64,000 bases of DNA from the NCBI GenBank assembly GCA_943372645.1, contig CALRZN010000015.1:62001-126000 (forward strand), read 5' to 3'. Both the position numbers and the translations under genes were made by a program. The notes beneath the pieces are model-generated. The model had not been told where the DNA came from, searched no databases, and saw only the letters and a list, made by a program, of their open reading frames with translations. This DNA comes from VBWE01 sp943372645 (lineage in GTDB: Bacteria > Bacteroidota > Bacteroidia > Palsa-965). Positions 33,320 to 42,508 of the stretch are shown here, in pieces; position 1 is the first letter of the stretch; the number at the start of each line of letters is the position of its first letter.

Positions 33320-35542
33320 TTAAATCACACGCACACCTACCACACAAACATCATCAATCTGTTCGAGGTTGCCACGCCAGTTTTCGTAAACCGTTTCCAG
33401 TTTTTCTTTCTGCTCCTGCATGGGCAGCAGGTGAATGTCCATCAGCAATTCTTTCAGGCGCCGCGATTTGAATTTTTTACCATCAGCACCGCCAAACTGA
33501 TCGGCGTACCCATCCGTAAAAATGTAGAACACATCGCCGGGAGATAACTGGATTGTATGCGTTTCAAAATGCTTCTGCGCCGTGTATCCACCACCAATGG
33601 AAAAACGCGAGCCGTTTATTTCAGTCATTACACCCTGCTGAATCAGTATCAGCGGACGAAAAGCGCCGGCAAACATCAGCTGGTTGGTGTTTTTGTTGAA
33701 TGCACAGAGCGCAATATCCATCCCGTCTTTGCTTTCGCCGGTTTCATGTTGTTTGAGGTATTGCTGAATGCTGCGGTCGAGAAAATCGAGCGCCATGGTG
33801 CAATCATTAATATCGGGGTCGGTTGCAGTCTGCTCCAGGTAATTGGCCCCGATAAGGCTCATAAACGCACCCGGTACGCCATGGCCGGTACAATCGGCAA
33901 CGGCAATGATGCTGAAATTATTTTCTTCGCTTGACCGGGCTACCCAATAAAAATCGCCGCTCACAATGTCTTTGGGTTTGTACAACACAAAACTATCGGG
34001 AAACAGCGCCTCCATTTGCCCGGCTTCGGGCAACACCGAAAGCTGGATGCGTTTTGCGTAACGGATACTGGCGGTAATGTCGTTATTCTTGGTTTCAATT
34101 TCGTCGTATGCTTTCTGCAGTGTTATACGCGAACGCTGATTTTCACGGTTACGCAGCAGCAGGAAACCGATACCGATAAGCATGAGCAGCCCGCCCGCCC
34201 CCAGCAGGTAATATTGGTTCCTGTTTTTCTCTTTTTCCGCAAGTGTGCGCAGGTCGTCTTCGCGTTTGCTTTGTTCGAGTTCTTTGATTTTCCGGTCCTG
34301 TACTTCTTTTTCGTACTTGCTCTTCATGTTATTGATCCGGTCTTCGCGCTCATGGGTAAATATCGAATCTTCCATCCGTTTGCATTCGCGGAAGGCCCGG
34401 TATGCTTTTTCATAGTTGCCTGCGCCTGCATAAGCATCAGCCATCTCCCGGCTGATTTCAATCCGCTGCGAGGCTGATTTAATTTCAACTGAAATCCGGA
34501 TCGCTTCTTCCAGGAGTGGAATTGCAGCAGCGTACATTTCCCGGCGGGAATAGACGGATGCCAGTGACGTGAGTGTAGATGCAATGCCTCTCCGGTCATC
34601 AATTTCACGGCGAATGCGTAATGCGCGTGTAAGGTAACGTTCGGCTTCGGGGTAATTTTTCTTTTCGCGATATACCAGGCCAATGTTGTTCAGCGCAATC
34701 GCAACGCCCTTGTCTTCGCTTATTTCCTCCTTCATACGCAGGGCGGTAGAATAATAGAACAACGCCGAATCCAGGTTTTTTAATCCGAAAAAAGCAACAC
34801 CTACGTTGGAATAAGCACCTGCCAGTTCGCGTTTGTTGGCCCCGATTGCTTTTTTCATGGCAAGGGCCTGCTGGTAATAACGTAGCCCTTCGAGGTACTG
34901 CTCCTGGTTGATATATACACTGCCGAGGTTATTATATACTTTGGATTTGCCACTGAGGTCATTCTTTTTCTCATAAATCCGGAGTGCGAGAAATAATACA
35001 CGCTGTGAATTTTCAAAGTCACCGCGCTCGTTATAGATTACCCCCATCTGCAAATAAGCAGCGGCACTGCCCAGGGTATCTTTCAGCCGGAGTTTTAACA
35101 GGCGCGATTCTTCCAGGTATTTCAGTGCCGGTTCATACGATCCGATACTGTTATACGTTCTGCCCAGCGATGCGTATATCTGCGCTATTTTGGTTGAGTC
35201 GTTCAACTCCTGCGCGTACGTCAGTGCCAGCAGGAACGATTCAATTGCCTTTTTGTACTTGCTGGTACTGTTAAGAATAATTGCATGGCCGAAAGCAACT
35301 TCATACTGCACTGATTTCGCCGCTCCGGGTTTCAATGTTTTGCGCGCTATACTGTCATAAAAAACAGCAGAATCGCCACGGAAAGAAGCAAACGCCTGCC
35401 CGATTTTACTGTACAGTACGGCTTCCTCTTTTTTGTTTTTCGCCAGTTCTGTACGCAAACTGTCAACCAGCTGCTGCTGTGCATGCGCAGGCATTGCCAT
35501 TCCTGAAAAAAATACAAGCAGCAGGTACAGTGTTTTTTTCAT
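33320..35542 (-). CDS. TPR-coiled coil-SpoIIE (PP2C) phosphatase
   Basis: The 740-residue protein has a signal peptide, then a periplasmic array of tetratricopeptide repeats (about 25-400; IYASLGRTYNSIGSYEPAL, AYSNVGVAFFGLKNLDSAL). A single TM helix follows (YYLLGAGGLLMLIGIGFLLL, about 445-465), then a coiled coil and a cytosolic SpoIIE/PP2C phosphatase domain (DIVSGDFYW, IAVADCTGHGVPGAFMSLIG, FYIFTDGYADQFGG). Such receptors usually dephosphorylate anti-anti-sigma (STAS) proteins. No STAS or RsbW gene is adjacent. Confidence 0.92.
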   Translation of the reverse strand: MKKTLYLLLVFFSGMAMPAHAQQQLVDSLRTELAKNKKEEAVLYSKIGQAFASFRGDSAVFYDSIARKTLKPGAAKSVQYEVAFGHAIILNSTSKYKKAIESFLLALTYAQELNDSTKIAQIYASLGRTYNSIGSYEPALKYLEESRLLKLRLKDTLGSAAAYLQMGVIYNERGDFENSQRVLFLALRIYEKKNDLSGKSKVYNNLGSVYINQEQYLEGLRYYQQALAMKKAIGANKRELAGAYSNVGVAFFGLKNLDSALFYYSTALRMKEEISEDKGVAIALNNIGLVYREKKNYPEAERYLTRALRIRREIDDRRGIASTLTSLASVYSRREMYAAAIPLLEEAIRISVEIKSASQRIEISREMADAYAGAGNYEKAYRAFRECKRMEDSIFTHEREDRINNMKSKYEKEVQDRKIKELEQSKREDDLRTLAEKEKNRNQYYLLGAGGLLMLIGIGFLLLRNRENQRSRITLQKAYDEIETKNNDITASIRYAKRIQLSVLPEAGQMEALFPDSFVLYKPKDIVSGDFYWVARSSEENNFSIIAVADCTGHGVPGAFMSLIGANYLEQTATDPDINDCTMALDFLDRSIQQYLKQHETGESKDGMDIALCAFNKNTNQLMFAGAFRPLILIQQGVMTEINGSRFSIGGGYTAQKHFETHTIQLSPGDVFYIFTDGYADQFGGADGKKFKSRRLKELLMDIHLLPMQEQKEKLETVYENWRGNLEQIDDVCVVGVRVI

Positions 35543-35543
35543 T

Positions 35544-35573
35544 TCAAAAAAACAGCCGCTTGAAGCGGCTGTT
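35544..35573 (-). terminator. Terminator of the PD40 protein gene
   Basis: AACAGCCGCT and AGCGGCTGTT (35551-35573) form a perfect 10-bp stem, followed on the minus strand by seven T. It lies just after the PD40 gene and before the SpoIIE gene start. Confidence 0.85.
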
Positions 35574-35593
35574 AACGTTGGTTTATACGCGGT

Positions 35594-37237
35594 TTACTCT
35601 TTGTAAAGAATAAAATGTTTTACAAGCTCAAAAGCAGGTCCGCCTTCCGCGCCGTTTTTGAGTTCAAATTTCTCCGCAATTTTTTTGAAGCCGGCAATTT
35701 CGATACGTGTTTCGTATGTTTTTCCGCCGTCGAGTTGTACTTCATAGTTGCCCGAAGCGTTGCTCTGCACCGAAGTTACTTTGGCACCGCTTTCATCGTA
35801 AACGCTAATTTCGGCAGCAGCAGGAACACCGTTTGCATCAAACACCGTTCCGCGCAGTACTGATTTCGGAATCGGCAGGGCTGCTTTCGGTTTCATCAGT
35901 TCGGTCATGTCAACGGCCCAGATGTCGCGCTCGCCCAGTGTGCCTTCGCGGTCGCTGGCGATGTAGGCTGTTTTACCATCCGGTGCAAGAATAAACGAGG
36001 TTTCATTGCCGATGGTGTTTATCGGGTAACCCATGTTTACCGGTGCGCTCCAGCTTCCGTTTGAAAACGTGGTTTTGAAAATATCATACCCCCCCATACT
36101 TCCCGGTCCGTTTGAACAGAAGTAAAGTGTTTTGCCGTCACCAAACGGGTACGGACTTCCTTCGTCGAATTCGCTGTTAATTACATTGCCGAGGTTGTTC
36201 GGTTTGGCCCAGCCGCTTTTACCCGACTTATCGGCCACCCAGATGTCGCTGTTTCCGAATCCGCGCTGGTTGTTATATGGCAGATCCTGGCCGCGTTCGC
36301 TCATGAGGTAGAATTTTTTTCCGTCGGCGGTAAGTATACCGCCATCTTCAAAATAGCTGGTGTTGATAATTTTGCCCATGTTGCGGGGGCTGCCCCACTT
36401 GCCGGATGAACTGCGTTTGGAAACAAGAATGTCACCGCCAAGCGTGCCGGTTTCAATATCGTTCTGATAAATAAACATCTGTTTGCCGTCAGGCGAAATG
36501 CTGCACACAGCGTCGTGTCCCGGACTGTTAACCGAACCTTTGATCAGGTCGCCTTCGCCCCAGTTCTGTTTTTCAGCATTCCAGGCAGAGAGATAAATGT
36601 CTTCAAAATAATTGCTGTCACCTTCTTTATCAATCTCCGACGATTTTCCTTCCGGGCGGCGCGAACTGAAAATCATGGTCTGACCGTCAGCGGTAATTGA
36701 CGGACGTTTATCATCATACGGGCTGTTGATGGTAGGCCCTACATTGGTAACCGTAACATTAACCGGTTTTGCTTTCAGCGTTTTTGCATTTTCGCATTGT
36801 TTCAGGTGGCAGTCACCCTCTTTGCGTTTATTATCAGAAGGTGCTGAAGCGAGAAATTCTGATAATACTCCGATGGCTTTATCGGTTTGTCCTTTCACCT
36901 GGTACGATTTACCGAGCATGAGGTTCAGGTCGGGATGTGCGTTGGCCGCAAGTCCTTTTGCTTTTTCAAAACTCGATAATGCATCATCATAATCCTTCAT
37001 GGCAAACTGGCATTCGCCCACATGATATGCGATAGCAGCATCGTTTGGTTTATTGGCCTGCACTTCCTTGTACAGGTTCAGTGCCTTCACATAGTCACCG
37101 CCGTTAAATGCCTGTCCGGCATTAAACAGTTTTACCTGGTCGGAGCTTTTATCGAGGATATTGGGTTGTGCAACGGCCGCACCTGCAAACAGCAGGGACA
37201 ATGCGCCAAAGGTGATTCCAAAAAGGGTGTTCTTCAT
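35594..37237 (-). CDS. Exported TPR-PD40 beta-propeller protein with carboxypeptidase-like domain
   Basis: The start is chosen at 37237 (MKNTLFGITFGALSLLF), which gives a signal peptide. The longer frame from 37294 would start inside the promoter. TPR-like helices come first (FNGGDYVKALNLYKEVQA, AMKDYDDALSSFEKAKGL). Several PD40/WD40-like strands follow (RPSITADGQTMIFSSRRPEG, CSISPDGKQMFIYQND, FGDGKTLYFCSNGPGSMGGY). A carboxypeptidase-regulatory-like beta-sandwich ends it (LRGTVFDANGVPAAAEISVY). This resembles the N-terminal parts of PorE-type OmpA proteins of the type IX system, but the OmpA peptidoglycan-binding domain is absent here. Confidence 0.85.
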   Translation of the reverse strand: MKNTLFGITFGALSLLFAGAAVAQPNILDKSSDQVKLFNAGQAFNGGDYVKALNLYKEVQANKPNDAAIAYHVGECQFAMKDYDDALSSFEKAKGLAANAHPDLNLMLGKSYQVKGQTDKAIGVLSEFLASAPSDNKRKEGDCHLKQCENAKTLKAKPVNVTVTNVGPTINSPYDDKRPSITADGQTMIFSSRRPEGKSSEIDKEGDSNYFEDIYLSAWNAEKQNWGEGDLIKGSVNSPGHDAVCSISPDGKQMFIYQNDIETGTLGGDILVSKRSSSGKWGSPRNMGKIINTSYFEDGGILTADGKKFYLMSERGQDLPYNNQRGFGNSDIWVADKSGKSGWAKPNNLGNVINSEFDEGSPYPFGDGKTLYFCSNGPGSMGGYDIFKTTFSNGSWSAPVNMGYPINTIGNETSFILAPDGKTAYIASDREGTLGERDIWAVDMTELMKPKAALPIPKSVLRGTVFDANGVPAAAEISVYDESGAKVTSVQSNASGNYEVQLDGGKTYETRIEIAGFKKIAEKFELKNGAEGGPAFELVKHFILYKE

Positions 37238-37261
37238 ATCGGTTTGCTTACGAATCGTAAA

Positions 37262-37294
37262 CAAATATAATGAACAGCCTGAAATTATCGACAA
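37262..37294 (-). promoter_or_regulatory. Bacteroidota-type promoter of the PD40 gene
   Basis: On the minus strand TTG (complement of 37292-37294) is separated by 22 bases from TATATTTG (complement of 37262-37269), matching TTG-N17-23-TAnnTTTG. The leader to the ATG at 37237 is about 20 bases. Confidence 0.8.
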
Positions 37295-37320
37295 AACCTG
37301 AATTTTTGAATGGCCGGGAT

Positions 37321-38079
37321 TTATTTCAGGCCATAAACTGCCAGCTTTCCGAGAAATGTTTTCAGTCCTTCTTTTTTGGATTCATCCAGGTTGTAACTGA
37401 TCGCATTTTGCAGGTAATCAAGCGCTTCGGCCTGTGGAATACCATCGAAATCGCCGGAGAGGCATTGCGGAATATGTGCCAGGCCGTACCCCAGCGCGGC
37501 ATTAAACGGCGCTGTAAATTCTTCCGGGTAGTGGTTGCGCGTTACCCATGCTGCGAACACAAAAGGCAAACCGGTGTGTATCGTCCAGTCGCCGGCCAGG
37601 TCAATTTCCGTTTCAAACATGCCGTTCATTGCAAACGTGCGGTCACCGATAACCACAGCCGCATCGGTACCGCTGATGGTGCTTTCGAAACCGGCTGAAG
37701 CGGGCAGCCATTCCGGGCTGATGTTCCATTTTTCACGGGCAAGAATACGCGCAAGGTTAACCGATGTACGCGAATGAAAATCGAGCCAGATGCGTTTTAT
37801 TTCATGCAGCGGGCAGCGGGCATACAGCTTTACACTGCGCACCGGTCCAACTGCTCCAATACAGTATTGCGAAATAATCTGCGCGCCGGCAAACTGCGGA
37901 ATAATGGCCACCGGTACCAGCCCGATATCGGTTTCGCCGGCGAGCAGTTTACGTGCACATTCGGAAGGGATGTCGCGTGTAATTGATATCCCCGGAACCG
38001 GGCGCTGCTCCAGTCCGTAAATAAACGGCCGTGTATTGAGATAAGATACCGCAGAAATGCGGACAGGTGTTGGTGTCAT
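37321..38079 (-). CDS. mqnA: Chorismate dehydratase MqnA (futalosine menaquinone pathway)
   Basis: The 252-residue protein begins ISAVSYLNTRPFIYGLE, the typical MqnA/MqnD-family start, and contains DIPSECARKLLAGETDIGLVPVA (seen in pieces). The fold is that of a periplasmic solute-binding protein, used here as a cytosolic enzyme. MqnA dehydrates chorismate to 3-enolpyruvylbenzoate, the first step of the futalosine route to menaquinone. No other mqn gene is in the window. Neighbours are PD40 and EI24 proteins, so operon context gives no support. The assignment rests on sequence alone. Confidence 0.85.
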   Translation of the reverse strand: MTPTPVRISAVSYLNTRPFIYGLEQRPVPGISITRDIPSECARKLLAGETDIGLVPVAIIPQFAGAQIISQYCIGAVGPVRSVKLYARCPLHEIKRIWLDFHSRTSVNLARILAREKWNISPEWLPASAGFESTISGTDAAVVIGDRTFAMNGMFETEIDLAGDWTIHTGLPFVFAAWVTRNHYPEEFTAPFNAALGYGLAHIPQCLSGDFDGIPQAEALDYLQNAISYNLDESKKEGLKTFLGKLAVYGLK

Positions 38080-38092
38080 CCGGCTTGTTTAC

Positions 38093-38887
38093 TTAAATTT
38101 TTATTCCGCTCTGCAGGTCTTCGTCAATGGCTTCGGAAGCAGCGAGTGTAGCTGCAACAACAGAAACCACCGGACCGATGCTGATGCCTACAAAAGGAAT
38201 AAGCAGCAGGATATTAAAAATAAAACCATTTGAAATAGCAATGCCTTTGCGGCGGCGCACAAAACGCACACTCTGCCGGATTCGTAAACGGCGGCGTTCG
38301 CTGGTGTAATCGATCATGCTGAAGCCCACAAAATACGCTGAAAGGAAATACAGGAAGATGGATGCGATCCAACCAACCAGTGGTATCCACAATACAAACA
38401 GGCAGAGGAAAAGGATGCCGTATTCAATAAACATGTTCCGCAGCGTGATGAGAATGCCGCGCATTACATCTTTCAGAAACTGTTTGAATTCGAACGGGTA
38501 TTTTACACCGTATTTGATTTCTTCCACACGCTCCGAAAGCAATGCAAGAATGGGCGAAAGCAGGATGAGTACAATGTATTTATACAAACTGTTGAACAGG
38601 AAAAACAACAGGATTTTTACCACCAGGCCAACGAGGAAACCGAGTACCGGTTTGATCCAGCCGCCGACGAGATCATCGAGCCCGCCATCCTGCAGCCCGG
38701 AAAGATCCATCACCCAGTCAACCACCATGTCCTTGATTACAAAGTAGGACGCAAAGCCTGCAATGAACAGCAGCACCGCAAGTATAAACGGGTAGATAAA
38801 ATAGACCCAGAGTCCATTTTTAAAAATAAACGGGATTGCATCAACATGTGATGAGAACCCGCGGCCGACGTCTTTCCAGAATCCCAT
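38093..38887 (-). CDS. EI24/CysZ-like membrane protein
   Basis: The 264-residue protein has four or more TM helices (WVYFIYPFILAVLLFIAGFA, VGLVVKILLFFLFNSLYKYI, GILFLCLFVLWIPLVGWIAS, IFNILLLIPFVGISIGPVVS) and the DVGRGFSSHVDAIPF start seen in EI24/CysZ proteins. CysZ is a sulphate transporter in Proteobacteria. In Bacteroidota the family role is not established. It lies 13 bases upstream of mqnA, so the two may be co-transcribed. Confidence 0.8.
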   Translation of the reverse strand: MGFWKDVGRGFSSHVDAIPFIFKNGLWVYFIYPFILAVLLFIAGFASYFVIKDMVVDWVMDLSGLQDGGLDDLVGGWIKPVLGFLVGLVVKILLFFLFNSLYKYIVLILLSPILALLSERVEEIKYGVKYPFEFKQFLKDVMRGILITLRNMFIEYGILFLCLFVLWIPLVGWIASIFLYFLSAYFVGFSMIDYTSERRRLRIRQSVRFVRRRKGIAISNGFIFNILLLIPFVGISIGPVVSVVAATLAASEAIDEDLQSGIKI

Positions 38888-38907
38888 GGTGCAAAGAAAA
38901 GAAAAAG

Positions 38908-38937
38908 AAAAGGACGCCCGTTACCGGGCGTCCTTTT
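38908..38937 (-). terminator. Terminator of the Omp28-like gene
   Basis: AAAAGGACGCCCG and CGGGCGTCCTTTT form a perfect 13-bp stem around TTAC, with T-rich sequence following on the minus strand. It lies about 20 bases after the Omp28-like stop. Confidence 0.88.
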
Positions 38938-38958
38938 CAGTATGTTAAAGAATCTGTA

Positions 38959-41016
38959 TTAGCGGATAACCTGCATCGGCTGCACAGCGAGGATTTTTTC
39001 TTCGCTGGTAAGACGATACATGTACATACCTGTTTCGAGGTTTGCAGTGTTCACCTGGATGAGCGTGGTGCCTTTGCTAACCGGCTGTGTCATTACAACA
39101 CGGCCCTGGAGATCCAGTACTTCCAGCGATGCATCGCTGTTCAGGTTCGAAACCGGGATGTTGTTTACAGCATCAGACGGGTTCGGGTAGTTGTTACCGA
39201 GTGCCAGCATGGCTGCATCAAATTCCTGGGCGCTTACAAGGCCATAGAACCAGTCGTGCGACCATTTCAGGATTTCGTATTTCACGCTCGGTGTGGCAAG
39301 CATTTCAATACCTGTTCCGAGGTAAACGGTTTTCCAGGTGCTGTTGGTGTTGCGGATACCGGCAATTTTGTTTGTGGCAGTGTACGAGAACACTTTGATA
39401 CCGCTGCCCGACAGAGCGAGTTCATCCGGGTAGAAATATGTTCCGCCGTAGAAGTTCGAAATGGTGCTGTTCGGTACAGTACCGAAAACAGGATCAGTTG
39501 TTACGGCTTTGAACTGCGAGTTTGCAGTTGTTCCGTCAGCCACGAAACCGGTTCCCATGTAGTTGTTCAGGAAGGTCTGGCAGGTAGTGGTGTAGTACGG
39601 GCTGTTGGTCTGGTCAAACTGGGCCCATGCAACGTCCTGTCCCGAAATAAGGAGACATCCGCCGCCATTCAGGAAGGTAGTGAAACGGTTTACCAGGTTG
39701 TCATACAGACCCGGGAAAGTCCAGCCTACGTTGTAGTACACGTTACGTACACCTGTAAATGCGTTGTCCTGGATAGCACGTGCAGCAATCACATCATTGG
39801 TTTTTGCTGTGCCCGGCTCGTTTGCGTAAGCAAGACCGGCAACATAACACGAATCCCAGTTGGATGCGTCACCTGCTGTAACGCCATCACCAAGTCCGCC
39901 CGAGCTGTTAACGATCAGGTCAGTTACGTTAGCGATTACATATACCGAATAGCTCATCGAAGGGCTGTTCGGATTGGTCTGCGAAGAAACAGTGAGTGTG
40001 GCACGGCCAACATACGGTGTTGCGCTCGGTACGATACCGATAGTAATGTTGTTGGTGGCGTTGGCAGCAGTAGCAACAGCAGCAGTGCTGGTGTACGGTG
40101 TGCTGTTTACAGTGAAACCTGCAGTCCAGCCCGGACCGAGGTCAGTGGTCAGTGTGTAAACGAATGTTTCCGAAGCGTTGCCGGTGTTCATCGATGTCAT
40201 GCTGAACGTTGACGGGTTGGCGTTTGTTCCTGCCATAACCTGTGAAGCCGGCTGCGCGAGGGTGTAGTTAATGATCGGGTCGTTAACTGTACCGCTCTGC
40301 AGTACTTCTTTGGTAACGTCGTTCTGAATGAATGCAATTACTTTCAGGTTGGCAGCAACCCAGTTTACATCTTCAGCATAGTTGTAAGTGAATGTAACTG
40401 CGTTACCGATCGATGCCGGAGTGTAAGCCGCGCCGGTTGTGTTCGGCAGCATTTTACGGAATACGTTCGGGAAATCAGTTTCGCCGTTTGAACCGGGAGG
40501 TGTTCCGTAAATAATCGGATCTTCCACAATAGCCACGCGCAGTTTCCAGGTACCTGAAGGAACTACTCCTACAGTGAGTACGCTAACTGTAACGTCGCGG
40601 TTGTTTCCGTTATCCACTTCGGTAACGGTTACTTTGATCGGGCTGCCCATGGCAAACTGGTTGTCCACATCGGCCTGGGTGAACGCACCCGGCTGACCGG
40701 TTTTCTGGTTACCGTTCATCTGGATGTTCGGAACGCCGGTTACGTTATAGTAGTTAACGCGGTCGGTCGGTTCAGTCGGATTCAGGTTGTACATCGGGTC
40801 AACTCCCGGCCATGATGTATGGTAGGCAATATGACGTACGGTGTTCGGGTTCGGGGTCAGAATGGTGTTCTGGAAACCCGGATTCTGGGCGGCACAGGGA
40901 CCGCAGCTGGCCTGCGTGAAATGTTCAAAAAGAACAAAGCGCGGAGCCTGGGCAGCCACATCGGCAACGCCGGTAAGTATGGCAGCGCCTACAAAAGCAA
41001 GAGTAATTTTCTTCAT
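38959..41016 (-). CDS. Omp28-related secreted protein with thioredoxin-like CxxC and T9SS sorting domain
   Basis: The start is taken at 41016 (MKKITLAFVGAAILTGVADV), giving a signal peptide and 685 residues. A frame from 41052 adds 12 residues before it. The N-terminal domain has a thioredoxin-like active site (HFTQASCGPCAAQNPGF, Cys-Gly-Pro-Cys), followed by the Omp28-like region (HTSWPGVDPMYNL, YNVTGVPNIQMNG). The middle part is beta-rich. The C-terminus (LGNNYPNPSDAVNNIPVS ... LETGMYMYRLTSEEKI) is a Por sorting domain, indicating type IX export. A surface oxidoreductase role is inference. Confidence 0.88.
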   Translation of the reverse strand: MKKITLAFVGAAILTGVADVAAQAPRFVLFEHFTQASCGPCAAQNPGFQNTILTPNPNTVRHIAYHTSWPGVDPMYNLNPTEPTDRVNYYNVTGVPNIQMNGNQKTGQPGAFTQADVDNQFAMGSPIKVTVTEVDNGNNRDVTVSVLTVGVVPSGTWKLRVAIVEDPIIYGTPPGSNGETDFPNVFRKMLPNTTGAAYTPASIGNAVTFTYNYAEDVNWVAANLKVIAFIQNDVTKEVLQSGTVNDPIINYTLAQPASQVMAGTNANPSTFSMTSMNTGNASETFVYTLTTDLGPGWTAGFTVNSTPYTSTAAVATAANATNNITIGIVPSATPYVGRATLTVSSQTNPNSPSMSYSVYVIANVTDLIVNSSGGLGDGVTAGDASNWDSCYVAGLAYANEPGTAKTNDVIAARAIQDNAFTGVRNVYYNVGWTFPGLYDNLVNRFTTFLNGGGCLLISGQDVAWAQFDQTNSPYYTTTCQTFLNNYMGTGFVADGTTANSQFKAVTTDPVFGTVPNSTISNFYGGTYFYPDELALSGSGIKVFSYTATNKIAGIRNTNSTWKTVYLGTGIEMLATPSVKYEILKWSHDWFYGLVSAQEFDAAMLALGNNYPNPSDAVNNIPVSNLNSDASLEVLDLQGRVVMTQPVSKGTTLIQVNTANLETGMYMYRLTSEEKILAVQPMQVIR

Positions 41017-41070
41017 TTTGCTTTGATTGTTTGTTGTTAAAAGTTCGTGCAATAATTTGTGTTAGAACAA

Positions 41071-41101
41071 CAAATATAACGAACGCGTTCCTTATAAACA
41101 A
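41071..41101 (-). promoter_or_regulatory. Bacteroidota-type promoter of the Omp28-like gene
   Basis: On the minus strand TTG (complement of 41099-41101) is 20 bases before TATATTTG (complement of 41071-41078), an exact consensus arrangement. Confidence 0.82.
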
Positions 41102-41134
41102 CCAATAATGCCCTGAAATGAGATTTCTAATCCG

Positions 41135-41653
41135 TTACAGGTGGCTTACCTGTTCGAAAACTTCGCGGAACCAAACGGTGAAAGTCTCCGGATTTGCTGC
41201 TATTGCCGCCCGGATATCGGCTGTTTTCATCCATTTCCAGGCCATGGCTTCGGCTGGTGAAAGTACCGGCGTTCCGTCAAATTGTCCTGTAAAAACGTGA
41301 TCAAGCTCATGTTCGGTGAGGTTCTGATCAAGCGCAGCTTTGTAGATAAACTGAAACCGGCAGATGAGCGGAACAGCAATGCCCATTTCTTCACCGAGGC
41401 GGCGCAGGGCCGCATCAGCAACGGTTTCGCCCGGACGCGGGTGGCTGCAGCAGGAGTTGGTCCACAGGCCGCCCGAATGGTATTTACCGGTTGCCCGCTG
41501 TTGCAGCAGCCACTCCCCTGCACTGTTGAAAATGAACACCGAAAACGCACGGTGCAGCACGCCCTGCCGGTGTGCCTCCATTTTTTCCATCCGCCCGGTT
41601 TCCCGGTCGTGTTCATCCACAAGAATTACAAACTCCTGGTTATCGTGCTGCAT
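41135..41653 (-). CDS. idi: Isopentenyl-diphosphate delta-isomerase (type I)
   Basis: The 172-residue Nudix-fold enzyme interconverts IPP and DMAPP. The catalytic Cys lies in WTNSCCSHPRPGE and the catalytic Glu in TEHELDHVF. LRRLGEEMGI is the Nudix helix. It is the last of three carotenoid genes (crtI-crtB-idi), 18 bases after crtB, and supplies DMAPP for the geranylgeranyl chain. Confidence 0.95.
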   Translation of the reverse strand: MQHDNQEFVILVDEHDRETGRMEKMEAHRQGVLHRAFSVFIFNSAGEWLLQQRATGKYHSGGLWTNSCCSHPRPGETVADAALRRLGEEMGIAVPLICRFQFIYKAALDQNLTEHELDHVFTGQFDGTPVLSPAEAMAWKWMKTADIRAAIAANPETFTVWFREVFEQVSHL

Positions 41654-41671
41654 AAGGCCGTGCGCCTGTTT

Positions 41672-42508
41672 CTACAATAAATTAAAGCTGTGACGAAGAT
41701 ACGAAGTAAAAAACAAGGTGAATTTGCGGCCGTTGGGAATGCGCACACGTTCATCCATGATCTGTTTGCAAGGCAGCGTCTGTATCTTGCGGAACAGCGC
41801 ATAATAATAAATGTACGCCACATACACACCGAGGCGCGATTTACGTGGCAGGCGTTTGATGCCTTTGAAGGCTTCCTCAAAATCAAAGCGGATATCTTCT
41901 TCCACGCGGCGTTTGGTGGGTTCGTCCCACTGGTTCATATCCACGCCCGGGAAATAGGTGCGGCCGAGCGTTTCGTAATCGGCGCAGAGGTCGCGCAGGA
42001 AATTGATTTTCTGAAACGCCGAACCGAGTTTCATCGCCTGCGGTTTTAACGCAATGTATTGTTCTTCGTCGCCGTTGACAAACACTTTCAGGCACATCAG
42101 CCCCACCACCTCGGCCGAACCGAGAATGTAATGCTCATATTCTTCGCGGGTGTACGTGCGTTTGTCCAGGTCCATTTCCATGCTGCGCAGGAATGCAGTA
42201 ATCAGTTCGGGATCAATTTTAAATTTATTGACGGTATGCTGAAAACTGTTCAGTACCGGGTTCAGGCTGATGCCGCGTTCTATGGCCAGCCAAGTGTCGC
42301 GCCGGAACTCGTCGAGCAGTTCCTGTTTGTTGTATTCGTGAAACGTATCTACAATTTCATCTGCAAGACGCACAAAACCATAAATGGCATGTATCGGATC
42401 ACGTTGTGATTTGTCGAGAAAGCGGATGCCCAGCGAAAACGAGGTGCTGTAGGTGCGCGTTACCTGCCGGCTCGCCTGGATGGAAATCAGATCAAAGTTG
42501 GCTTTCAT
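41672..42508 (-). CDS. crtB: Phytoene synthase
   Basis: The 278-residue enzyme joins two geranylgeranyl-diphosphates to phytoene. The two Asp-rich motifs are LADEIVDTFH and FLRDLCADYETLGRTYFPG, and SFSLGIRFLDKSQR at the N-terminus is typical. It overlaps crtI by 4 bases, so it is translationally coupled. No geranylgeranyl synthase or cyclase (crtY) gene is in the window. Confidence 0.95.
   Translation of the reverse strand: MKANFDLISIQASRQVTRTYSTSFSLGIRFLDKSQRDPIHAIYGFVRLADEIVDTFHEYNKQELLDEFRRDTWLAIERGISLNPVLNSFQHTVNKFKIDPELITAFLRSMEMDLDKRTYTREEYEHYILGSAEVVGLMCLKVFVNGDEEQYIALKPQAMKLGSAFQKINFLRDLCADYETLGRTYFPGVDMNQWDEPTKRRVEEDIRFDFEEAFKGIKRLPRKSRLGVYVAYIYYYALFRKIQTLPCKQIMDERVRIPNGRKFTLFFTSYLRHSFNLL

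Noticed and set aside
38836..40212. 458-codon plus-strand ORF opposite the Omp28-like gene
   Set aside because: The minus strand has a signal peptide, CxxC domain, sorting domain, promoter and terminator. The plus frame has no family features.
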